From: Catenibacterium mitsuoka_A
GTDB lineage: Bacteria > Bacillota_I > Bacilli_A > Erysipelotrichales > Coprobacillaceae
Length of the DNA: 35,487 nucleotides
Assembly: GCF_964259225.1 (NCBI RefSeq)
Contig: NZ_CAXVKN010000019.1
Direction: 5' to 3' (one strand)
Positions 8,129 through 14,679 of this stretch are shown piece after piece (position 1 is the first letter of the stretch; each line of letters opens with the position of its first letter). Both the position numbers and the translations under genes were made by a program. The notes under the pieces were generated by a model. That model was not told the origin of the DNA. It saw only the letters and a program-made list of their open reading frames with translations, and did not search any database.

Positions 8129-8527
8129 CTAATTCTCTACATGATATACATAACTTACATAAGGCTTCTTACCTTCCTGCATATCTCTATAGAGTTCTTT
8201 CTTCTGTTCAATATAGTCTAAAGATTCTTGTATTTCTGATAGTCTTCTTTCTAAATCTTCTTTTGTCTCATTAAGCATATCTACACGCTCTGGAATAGAA
8301 ACAGGACCCTGCATACAATAATCAAGATATTGACGCATATCCTTTAAACTCATTCCACATTTCTTTAAACACTGTAAGCCTTTGATCCATTCGATATTAT
8401 TTTCATCAAAGACACGATAGTTATTCTTATCTCTCTTTACATTAGGAATAAGCCCTTCTTTACAATAATATTTTAATGTTTCATAGCTCCATCCAATAAT
8501 CTGACAAACTTCTTTCATTGTATACAT
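8129..8527 (-). CDS. MerR-family transcriptional regulator
   Basis: A 132-residue MerR protein. The HTH is at about 1-70 (MKEVCQIIGWSYETLKYYCKEG, with NYRVFD in the wing), followed by a coiled coil (about 85-125) with a short tail; no large ligand domain is present. The frame stays open upstream to 8617, but those 30 residues do not resemble the family and the DNA nears the IS element. I therefore start at the ATG 8525-8527, just before the HTH; ATG 8516-8518 is an alternative, and no start has a convincing ribosome site. Cysteines in the HTH region (CLKKCG) are notable. It heads the operon that encodes the ABC system. Confidence 0.82.
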   Translation of the reverse strand: MYTMKEVCQIIGWSYETLKYYCKEGLIPNVKRDKNNYRVFDENNIEWIKGLQCLKKCGMSLKDMRQYLDYCMQGPVSIPERVDMLNETKEDLERRLSEIQESLDYIEQKKELYRDMQEGKKPYVSYVYHVEN

Positions 8528-8634
8528 AAAAATACTGCCACTCAAAATGTGATTAAACATACTCACATCGAGATAATGTAAGTTCTCACGAACATTACTT
8601 ACTATTTTATTGTGCATGCTTTGGATTGACCGAA

Positions 8635-8760
8635 ATCATATCTACTCACAAGTTCTAGTGCACTCCATAGTCGTAAATTCCCGAAATAGCCTTCGGTACA
8701 TACCTACGCTTGCGTTTGTTTATGCAACTTCGTAAGTTGTAGCATCTCTCAGATTAAGTG
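8635..8760 (-). ncRNA. Candidate omega RNA / right end of the TnpB element
   Basis: TnpB nucleases use an RNA made from the 3' end of tnpB and the adjoining element end. Downstream of the tnpB stop on the minus strand lie closely packed hairpins: CAACTTACGAAGTTG over the last codons, ACGCAAGCGT (8703-8712 region), and CCGAAGGCTATTTCGG (about 8680-8696). These are followed by a conserved-looking single-stranded stretch toward about 8625. The placement follows known TnpB biology; the exact 3' boundary, and hence the guide start, cannot be set from one copy. Confidence 0.4.
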
Positions 8761-9883
8761 CAGCATTGAAATCTCTGTCTTCGATATAGCCACAGTCACA
8801 TCTGAAAATTCTATCTGAAAGCTTTAAATCTTTCTTGATTCTTTTACAGCAATGACATGTTTTAGATGATGGGAACCATCTATCTACAATTCGAAGTTCG
8901 ATTCCGTTCTCTTTGCATTTAGCTAGAAGCTTTGTTTTAAATTCATAAAACTTCTGCGAAGCAACTGCCTTTGAAAGATGTCTGTTCTTCATCATTCCTG
9001 ATACGTTTAGATCTTCAATCGTTATATGAGATGGCTTGGTTTTCACTATCTCTGCGATTATCTTATTGATGTAATCAGTACGAATATTGTCAATTCTATG
9101 ATGAAGCTTCTGTATCTTAAGCCTTTGTTTCTGTATATTTCTTTTTTGAGTGGACCCTCCTTTCTTTATATTTTCATACTTTCGAGAAAGACTTCTCTGT
9201 TCTCGAATAAGCTTTTTCTCAAGCTTTCTTAATTTTGCAGATTTATTGATGTTCTTATAAGTTTTTCCATTAGAGACAATCGCAAAATCCTTTAATCCAA
9301 GGTCAATGCCAATTCCTTTACCGGAATTATTGGCTGTCGTTTTGTCTGGGATTTCTATAAGAACTGAAACATAGTATCTGTCAGCCTTTATTGAAACATG
9401 ACCGCTCTTAATTACGTATCCATCTTTTGTTGTGGGAATATATCCTTTCTCTTTGATGCGTACCCAGCCAAGTGACGGAATCTTGATTCTGTGTCTTTCA
9501 CAGAGGCAATCTTTAGGATTATTCCTTACAAAATACATTTTCACATCAGATCTGCCTTTCTTTTTGAATTTTGGAAAGGCGCTCTTGTGATTAAAGAATC
9601 TCTTAAATGCGGTCTGACCGTTATTTGCTGCCTGTGTTACCGATTTTGAATAAGCCTCCTTGATCCAGGAATATTCTGGATGGCTCGGAAGAAACTCATT
9701 GTTGAGCCATACTCTAAACTGGCTGCTGCTCATAAACTTTTTACTGCTTTCATAAAGCTCCTTATTATGAGCAAGATAGAAGTTATAGATAAATCTGCAA
9801 GTACCTATTGTTTTACGAATCCTGACTTTCTGCTCCTCTGTCGGATTTATTTCCGTCTTGAAACTCTTCAGCAATTTCCTCAT
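8720..9883 (-). CDS. tnpB: TnpB RNA-guided nuclease of an IS607-type element
   Basis: A 387-residue TnpB that looks intact. It has an N-terminal helix-turn-helix-like region with NFYLAHNK, a WED-like middle part, and a RuvC nuclease with Asp194 (GIDLG), Glu290 (ITIEDLNVSGM) and Asp371 (EDRDFNAALNLRD). The zinc ribbon cysteines are C343/C346 and C362/C364. All catalytic residues are present, so cleavage activity is plausible. Upstream in the same direction is a decayed IS607-type tnpA, so the element is probably immobile by itself. The usual TnpB role is cutting the vacated donor site under an omega RNA guide. The ATG at 9883 has an AAAGGG directly adjacent, so translation may be weak or formerly coupled to tnpA. 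Confidence 0.93.
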   Translation of the reverse strand: MRKLLKSFKTEINPTEEQKVRIRKTIGTCRFIYNFYLAHNKELYESSKKFMSSSQFRVWLNNEFLPSHPEYSWIKEAYSKSVTQAANNGQTAFKRFFNHKSAFPKFKKKGRSDVKMYFVRNNPKDCLCERHRIKIPSLGWVRIKEKGYIPTTKDGYVIKSGHVSIKADRYYVSVLIEIPDKTTANNSGKGIGIDLGLKDFAIVSNGKTYKNINKSAKLRKLEKKLIREQRSLSRKYENIKKGGSTQKRNIQKQRLKIQKLHHRIDNIRTDYINKIIAEIVKTKPSHITIEDLNVSGMMKNRHLSKAVASQKFYEFKTKLLAKCKENGIELRIVDRWFPSSKTCHCCKRIKKDLKLSDRIFRCDCGYIEDRDFNAALNLRDATTYEVA

Positions 9884-10072
9884 CCCTTTCTACAGTTTTT
9901 TTATACTTACGATACCCATTGCAGCCTACAGGAGAACACATGAAGTATTGAAACAATATCCTGCATGAGTTCTCCATCTGATTTCTAATCTAATTATAGA
10001 ACAAGCAGAAAATCTATGCATCAAATTTAGCTTCAAGAACGCCGATTTATAGGCGTTAATAAAATTTAATTT
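9884..10072. other. Non-coding interior of the IS element with two hairpins
   Basis: No gene is seen here. The stretch holds a 45-nt imperfect hairpin (9931-9975) and a smaller stem (10038-10043 with 10052-10057). It should once have encoded the C-terminal catalytic half of TnpA, but I cannot recognise any of that coding in any frame, so that part is deleted or decayed beyond recognition. Confidence 0.6.
9931..9975. repeat. 45-nt imperfect hairpin upstream of tnpB
   Basis: GGAGAACACATG (9931-9942) pairs with CATGAGTTCTCC (9964-9975) at 11 of 12 positions. Inside it, TATTG and CAATA pair again around a 3-nt AAA loop. No U tract follows on either strand, so it does not look like a terminator. 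Confidence 0.65.
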
Positions 10073-10306
10073 TCACTTACCTGTGGCTTGTGGGTATTCA
10101 AATAAATCTTTTACATTACAAAACCATCTTAAAAATGCAATTTGATTTAGTAAATGCTGATTATAAATACAACAATGCTTATTAGTTAGGGTTCAGTTTA
10201 CCTTTAAAGTTCCTTCTCTATCTCAACGTTATAATATCTTAACAGATACGCCTAAAAGTTCAGTAAGATCCTTTGGTTTATAATTTATGATATTTAATGT
10301 GTTCAT
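10073..10306 (-). pseudogene. tnpA: IS607-type serine transposase (tnpA), decayed remnant
   Basis: From the ATG at 10304-10306, behind a GAGGGAG site, 78 codons read in one frame but carry three internal stops (codons 26, 28 and 38). The first 25 residues (MNTLNIINYKPKDLTELLGV...) match the start of IS607 TnpA, whose HTH normally continues TLQRWDREG. Here the Q, W and a later R are replaced by TAA, TGA and TGA. Further on, LNQIAFLRWFCNVK matches the part of the serine-recombinase domain reading roughly LKNQVEFLRQFCNAK, implying that the catalytic N-terminal part between them was lost. The differences I can infer are almost all transitions. It cannot encode a working transposase. Confidence 0.8.
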
Positions 10307-10393
10307 TTTAACGCTCCCTCTATGAGCATATTTAAACACATTCAAACACAATGGTCGATATATTCAGTTACTTATAGTTCCCTCCTTTTTTGC

Positions 10394-10424
10394 TTGCTCG
10401 GTAGTAACTACCATGTTTTATAAT
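10394..10424 (+). promoter_or_regulatory. Promoter with 19-bp spacer and central dyad before the phosphatase gene
   Basis: TTGCTC (10394-10399) and TATAAT (10419-10424) are 19 bp apart. The spacer starts with a perfect dyad, GGTAG-TAA-CTACC (10400-10412). Long spacer plus dyad is the MerR-promoter pattern; a simple repressor site is the alternative. The nearest MerR gene (8129-8527) lies across the IS element, pointing away. Confidence 0.5.
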
Positions 10425-10455
10425 TTTATTGTACAAATATAAAGGAGGAATTACA

Positions 10456-11040
10456 ATGAAAACACTTTATTTAATGCGTCATGGACAGACTTTATTTAAT
10501 GCACAACATAAGATTCAGGGATGGTGTGATGCACCTCTTACAGAAATTGGAATTAAACAGGCAGAAGTAGCTGGAAAATGGTTTGATGATAATCATATTC
10601 AGATTGATGATGCTTATTGCAGCACAAGTGAAAGAGCGAGTGATACACTTGAAATAGTTACACATCATAATATGCCTTATACACGTTTAAAGGGATTAAA
10701 AGAAATGAACTTTGGTGTCTTTGAAGGAAAAGATGAATGTCTTAATCCACCATTTCCTTATCTAGATTACTTTAAAACTTATGGTGGAGAATCACAGGAG
10801 GAAGTACAGAAAAGAGTTGTAAAGACTATCACAGAAATTATGGAAAATACAAAAGGTGATAATGTCCTTGTTGTATCTCATGGAGCTGCTTGTGCCAACT
10901 TTATTAGAAACTTTGAAGAATATAATGTAGCTCACTATAAGAAGGGTATTAAGAACTGTGCTATCTTTGTATGTACGTATGAAGATGGAATCTTCTCTTG
11001 TAAAGAAATCATCAATCACGATTTTAGTAGTTTCATGTAA
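10456..11040 (+). CDS. Histidine phosphatase family protein (phosphoglycerate mutase-like)
   Basis: A 194-residue member of the histidine phosphatase superfamily. The phospho-accepting His9 lies in RHGQT, the supporting Arg60 in SER, the acid Glu83 in KEMNFG and His142 in VVSHGAA. All four core residues are present. Size and lack of the long insertions argue against a housekeeping GpmA, so a broad or small-molecule phosphatase is more likely. The ATG at 10456 is chosen because AAAGGAGG lies 8 nt before it; a TTG at 10429 in the same frame has no such support. A Cof-type phosphatase follows in the same direction, suggesting a small phosphatase operon. Confidence 0.88.
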   Translation: MKTLYLMRHGQTLFNAQHKIQGWCDAPLTEIGIKQAEVAGKWFDDNHIQIDDAYCSTSERASDTLEIVTHHNMPYTRLKGLKEMNFGVFEGKDECLNPPFPYLDYFKTYGGESQEEVQKRVVKTITEIMENTKGDNVLVVSHGAACANFIRNFEEYNVAHYKKGIKNCAIFVCTYEDGIFSCKEIINHDFSSFM

Positions 11041-11066
11041 AAGTTCCTTTTTTGAACTTTTTTTAG
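11040..11066 (+). terminator. U-rich hairpin between the two phosphatase genes
   Basis: AAAGTTC (11040-11046) pairs with GAACTTT (11054-11060) around a T-rich loop, followed by more T residues. The stop codon's last base is in the stem. Transcription may partly pass to the HAD gene 54 bp away. Confidence 0.65.
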
Positions 11067-11094
11067 TATGATAAATAAGACAGGAGGATGAATT

Positions 11095-11874
11095 ATGATA
11101 AAAGCAATTTTCTTTGATATAGATGGAACATTACTTTCACATACTACGTATAGTGTTCCAGAATCTACTAAAGAAGCATTAAGACTATTAAAAGAGAAAG
11201 GTATACTTACATTTATTGCGACAGGAAGACATTTAAGTGAGATGAGGGATCTTCCTATACAGGATTTAGAGTTTGATGCCTGTATCACTTTAAATGGACA
11301 GTATTGTTTCAATAAAGAAGGAATGATTTATGGACTTCCTATTGAACAAACAGACATCAACAACATCATCAATTATGTAGATACAAACCATATGCCCTGC
11401 ATATTTGTAGAAGATGAATTGATGTATATCAATTTTAATAATGAAGTTGTAGAAAAAGTACAGAAAGCTATTTCTACACCACTACCAGAATTAGGAGATA
11501 TTCATAGAGGTTATACACATCCTATTTATCAGGTCATTCCTTATGATACAAATGATGAAAGATTAAAAGAAATTAAGGAACTTATGCCTCATTGTAAGGA
11601 GACACAATGGAACCCTCAGGCAGTGGATATTATTCCTGCGACGGGTGGTAAACAGAATGGCATTCATGAAGTATTAAAGTATTATTCTATTGATCAAAGT
11701 GAAACAATGTCTTTTGGTGATGGCAAGAATGATATTGATATGTTTGAGTATACAAAGATTTCTGTTGCCATGGGTAATGCAGAAGATGATGTTAAAAAAG
11801 CTGCAGACTATGTCACAGATGATATCGATGAAAATGGTTTATATAATGCATTAAAACATTTCGAAATAATTTAA
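11095..11874 (+). CDS. Cof-type HAD-IIB family sugar/nucleotide phosphatase
   Basis: A 259-residue HAD phosphatase of the Cof subfamily (IIB cap). Motif I is FFDIDGTLL with nucleophile Asp8 and acid/base Asp10, motif II is TGR near 43, motif III is the Lys in TGGKQNGI, and motif IV is GDGKNDIDMF. Such enzymes dephosphorylate sugar phosphates, flavin precursors or similar small molecules; specificity cannot be read from sequence. The start at 11095 follows a CAGGAGGA site. It runs in the same direction as the histidine phosphatase and ends at a bidirectional terminator facing a second HAD gene. Confidence 0.92.
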   Translation: MIKAIFFDIDGTLLSHTTYSVPESTKEALRLLKEKGILTFIATGRHLSEMRDLPIQDLEFDACITLNGQYCFNKEGMIYGLPIEQTDINNIINYVDTNHMPCIFVEDELMYINFNNEVVEKVQKAISTPLPELGDIHRGYTHPIYQVIPYDTNDERLKEIKELMPHCKETQWNPQAVDIIPATGGKQNGIHEVLKYYSIDQSETMSFGDGKNDIDMFEYTKISVAMGNAEDDVKKAADYVTDDIDENGLYNALKHFEII

Positions 11875-11896
11875 AAGCAGGCACCGCCTGCTTTTT
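11873..11896. terminator. Bidirectional terminator between two HAD genes
   Basis: AAAAGCAGG pairs with CCTGCTTTT around a 5-nt loop (11882-11886), with T runs on both strands. The two convergent genes end on either side. Confidence 0.85.
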
Positions 11897-12640
11897 CTAG
11901 TCCTTAACCAAATCAATTATTTCTTTCGCAACACCATGATTATCATTACTATCAATCACTTTTTCTGCTATATGTTTCAGTGCATTCACACTATTACTCA
12001 TAGCTCGTGTATGCTTATAGCCTTTAAAAAGACTCATATCATTATAACCATCACCAAATACATAAACATCATCAGACATATGATGTGTTTCTATCACTCT
12101 TTTTACCATAAGTGCTTTATTCGCATTCATTGATGTAACTTCAATATTCCACCAGGATGATGAAGTGACATTAATTCCTTCTATTTGATCAAGCAAGTAT
12201 TTGATTTGATTGATTTTCTGTTCATCATGCACAAATACAAATATCTTTCTTATTTCTTTATAATCTTGAAGATGTTGTTCTGAAAGTTGTGCTGTTGTAT
12301 CACAAAATACAGTATCAGTAGAATAATCCCCTTCTTCCGTATTAATTTCAAAATCTATATGACGTTCTAATAAGCCATTCATAATAGTATGTGCAATCTT
12401 TAGATCGATATTTTCTTTATAAAGAATATCTCCCTGACTATTTCGACATTCTGCACCATTCAATAATACATAATAATCTATATCTACTCCCTTCAACAAA
12501 GGAGAAGCTGTCTTGTAACTACGTCCTGTCGCAATAATTCTATAAATAGGTGATGTATTCAATACGTCTTTAGTGAAGGGATCTACTACTCCATAACTAT
12601 TAAGTAATGTGCCATCTAAATCACTGACAATTGTTTTCAT
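11897..12640 (-). CDS. Cof-type HAD-IIB family phosphatase
   Basis: A 247-residue HAD phosphatase with IIB cap: motif I VSDLDGTLL (Asp7, Asp9), ATGR for motif II, the Lys in NANKALMVKR for motif III, and GDGYNDMSLF for motif IV. The ATG at 12638-12640 is used because GGAG lies 6-7 nt upstream. The frame is open further up to 12703 but would run back through the PTS terminator. The gene lies 34 bp after the sucrose PTS gene, separated by an intrinsic terminator, so it is probably expressed by read-through. A role in handling sugar phosphates from the PTS is possible. Family call firm. Confidence 0.9.
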   Translation of the reverse strand: MKTIVSDLDGTLLNSYGVVDPFTKDVLNTSPIYRIIATGRSYKTASPLLKGVDIDYYVLLNGAECRNSQGDILYKENIDLKIAHTIMNGLLERHIDFEINTEEGDYSTDTVFCDTTAQLSEQHLQDYKEIRKIFVFVHDEQKINQIKYLLDQIEGINVTSSSWWNIEVTSMNANKALMVKRVIETHHMSDDVYVFGDGYNDMSLFKGYKHTRAMSNSVNALKHIAEKVIDSNDNHGVAKEIIDLVKD

Positions 12641-12650
12641 ACTATTCTCC

Positions 12651-12676
12651 AAAAAAGTCAGTTCAAAGAACTGACT
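12651..12676 (-). terminator. Terminator at the end of the PTS gene
   Basis: GTCAGTTC (12657-12664) pairs with GAACTGAC (12668-12675) around AAA, with six U on the minus strand. The PTS stop codon is part of the stem. The next gene's ribosome site starts just after the U run, so some read-through is expected. Confidence 0.85.
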
Positions 12677-14543
12677 AAAGTGATAACTCCATAATAATAT
12701 CATCAGGCGTAATTGAACCTGTTTTCACCTGAGCAATATCAGTATAGCTGTTATGGTTAGTGACAATCGTAATAACTGTTTTCTGGCACTGATGTCTTTC
12801 TACTCCATCTAAGTCCATTACAGTGAGAAGATCACCCTTTTTGACTTTCTGTCCCATTGTGACTTTTGTATCAAATACTTTTTCATCGGTAATTTTTACT
12901 GTATCAATACCTAAATGTAGAAGAAGTTCTGCACCTTCATTTGTGATGATTCCAATTGCATGTTCTGATTCACTGATAAAGCTGATTGTACCATCTGCAG
13001 GAGCATAGATCTTACCATCAGCTGGTTCAATAGCTGCACATGGTCCCATAATACCTTCTGCAAACATAGGATCCTTGATTGCACTCATTTCAATCGCATC
13101 TCCTGATGCAATCGCAAATAAAGATTCACTAGAAACTTCTTTTTCTTCTTTTGGTTCTACGACTTCTTCTTTTTCTGTCTTAGGAACACAGAATAACCAT
13201 GTAATAGAGAAAGCCACCGCAAATGCGACTAAGTTAACAAGAATATAGAATGGTAACTGTTCATTTAAGTAAAGTAATGTACCAGGAATACCTGTAATAC
13301 CCATACCTGTTGCTTTAAGATGGAAGATAGAAGCAAGGAATCCACCAACACCTCCACCAATCATCGCAGCGATAAATGGTTTTACTAAACGAAGGTTGAC
13401 ACCAAATACTGCAGGTTCAGTAATACCTAATGCAGCAGATAAAGCAGATGGATAAGCAACCTGTTTCATTTTCTGATCATGAACTTTAATTGCGATAGCT
13501 AATACAGCACCTGCCTGTGCAATGTTTCCACAAGTCCCAATTGGGTTTAAATAGTTCCAGCCATCATTGGCCAACATACTGATTTCTAAGAAATTTAAGA
13601 TATGATGAATACCAAAGATACCAAGTAACTGTCCAAAACTTCCGTATAATAAACCACCAAGACCTAAAGGTAACTGCAATAAATTTTCAACTACAAATAA
13701 TACAGCAGTTTCAACTGTATGAAGGGCTGGACCAATCGCAAATAATGCGACTGTCATACCAATAAGTAATGTAAGGAATGGAGTAAGAATAAGATCTAAT
13801 GCATCTGGAATACGTTTTCTTAACCATTTCTCCATATTGGCGCCAAGAATACCTGTCACAAAGGCAGGTAATACAGAACCCTGATAACCAGATACCTTTA
13901 AGAAATTGAAGAACATCAATGGTTTTGCAGCACCAGAGCCAACATCATATGCACTTGGAAGACTAGGACTTACAAGCATTAAACCTAATACAATTCCAAT
14001 TACAGGACTGCCACCAAAGTTTTTAAATGTTGACCAGCATACAAGTGCAGGAAGGAATGCGAATGCGGTATCCGTTAATACCTGTGTAAATGTAAGTAAG
14101 TTTGCAGGAACACTCTTAGTTGTTAAACCAAAAAGATGCAAGATAGCTTCTTGAGTCAATAAGCCTCTTAGACCCATGAATAAACCTGTTGCGACAAGTA
14201 CAGGAATAATTGGCACAAAGACATCAGAGAATGTTCTTATAGCTCTTTGGAATTTATTTCCGTATACTATTTTTTCATCGTTGTTATTACCTTCTTCTCC
14301 AGTCACCTTGATTACTTCATCATAGACACGATTTACTAAACCTGTCCCTAGAATAATCTGATACTGTCCTGAATTGAAGAATGATCCTTTTACCTTATCT
14401 AGTGATTCAATTGCTTTTACATTGATTTTATCTTTGTTTTTTACTACTAAACGCAATCTTGTTGCGCAATGTCTTACTGAACTAATGTTTTCTTTTGAAC
14501 CAGTTAATTCAATAATCTTTAATGCAAGTTCTTTATCGTTCAT
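12675..14543 (-). CDS. scrA: Sucrose-type PTS transporter, EIIBCA
   Basis: A 622-residue fused PTS permease that imports and phosphorylates a sugar. EIIB (about 1-90) has the phospho-Cys26 in SSVRHCATRLR. EIIC (about 105-460) is multi-pass, with GYQGSVLPAF, WLRKRIPDALDLILTPFLTLLI and GITEPAVFGVNLR, which look like the sucrose branch (ScrA) of the glucose/beta-glucoside family. EIIA (about 480-615) has the phospho-His543 in LLLHLGIDT. All three phosphotransfer domains are in one chain. It is the gene after GH32 and alpha-galactosidase in the same direction, which supports sucrose or a sucrose-containing sugar as substrate. Its own promoter lies between paired operators. Confidence 0.9.
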   Translation of the reverse strand: MNDKELALKIIELTGSKENISSVRHCATRLRLVVKNKDKINVKAIESLDKVKGSFFNSGQYQIILGTGLVNRVYDEVIKVTGEEGNNNDEKIVYGNKFQRAIRTFSDVFVPIIPVLVATGLFMGLRGLLTQEAILHLFGLTTKSVPANLLTFTQVLTDTAFAFLPALVCWSTFKNFGGSPVIGIVLGLMLVSPSLPSAYDVGSGAAKPLMFFNFLKVSGYQGSVLPAFVTGILGANMEKWLRKRIPDALDLILTPFLTLLIGMTVALFAIGPALHTVETAVLFVVENLLQLPLGLGGLLYGSFGQLLGIFGIHHILNFLEISMLANDGWNYLNPIGTCGNIAQAGAVLAIAIKVHDQKMKQVAYPSALSAALGITEPAVFGVNLRLVKPFIAAMIGGGVGGFLASIFHLKATGMGITGIPGTLLYLNEQLPFYILVNLVAFAVAFSITWLFCVPKTEKEEVVEPKEEKEVSSESLFAIASGDAIEMSAIKDPMFAEGIMGPCAAIEPADGKIYAPADGTISFISESEHAIGIITNEGAELLLHLGIDTVKITDEKVFDTKVTMGQKVKKGDLLTVMDLDGVERHQCQKTVITIVTNHNSYTDIAQVKTGSITPDDIIMELSL

Positions 14544-14568
14544 TTTTCTAACCTTTCCTTTTTAATTT

Positions 14569-14619
14569 GTTAAGCGCTTTACTGATTATATTTATACCTC
14601 GTAAAGCGCATTAATTGAA
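14569..14619 (-). promoter_or_regulatory. PTS promoter flanked by two LacI-type operators
   Basis: On the minus strand, TTCAAT (14614-14619) and TATAAA (14591-14596) are 17 bp apart; a TATAAT lies just after. A near-palindrome with core AAGCGCTT (14569-14582) covers the start region, and a related half-conserved site with AAAGCGCA (14601-14614) sits in the spacer. Their centres are 32 bp apart, about three helical turns, suited to cooperative binding by a ScrR- or CcpA-like LacI-family protein. Confidence 0.55.
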
Positions 14620-14655
14620 TGGAATAACATAATATAAATATGGCTTTTTCTAACC

Positions 14656-14679
14656 ATTTATACTTTTTTTAGTATAAAT
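14656..14679 (-). terminator. Hairpin at the end of the alpha-galactosidase gene
   Basis: ATTTATAC (14656-14663) pairs with GTATAAAT (14672-14679) around an 8-nt loop and includes the stop codon. The stem is all weak except one G-C pair and no U tract follows, so it is at best a poor terminator; transcription may continue into the PTS gene. Confidence 0.35.

Larger units (their letters stand above)
8625..10360 (-). mobile_element. IS607-type insertion sequence with broken transposase
   Basis: The element comprises tnpB (8720-9883), a remnant tnpA (10073-10306) and flanking structured ends. The tnpA remnant reads as the N-terminal MerR-like HTH of IS607 serine transposases. Similar short motifs occur near both ends (ATTGACCGAAAT at about 8624-8635 and ATGGTCGATAT at about 10351-10361), but exact boundaries are uncertain. 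IS607 elements leave no target duplication, so none was expected. The element lies between the MerR/ABC operon and the divergent phosphatase gene, in what was probably their shared intergenic region. Confidence 0.6.

Noticed and set aside
8528..8617. N-terminal extension of the MerR protein
   Set aside because: The 30 residues do not look like the family, the ATG has no ribosome site, and the DNA approaches the IS boundary.
8720..9883. TnpB as a Cas12-type CRISPR effector
   Set aside because: Size, tnpA remnant and absence of any repeat-spacer array indicate an ordinary IS-encoded TnpB.
10429..10455. TTG start for the histidine phosphatase
   Set aside because: It would encode the ribosome site itself as protein; the ATG at 10456 has ideal spacing from AAAGGAGG.
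11052..11072. Separate promoter for the first HAD gene
   Set aside because: TTGAAC and TATGAT are only 9 bp apart; spacing does not allow a sigma-A promoter.
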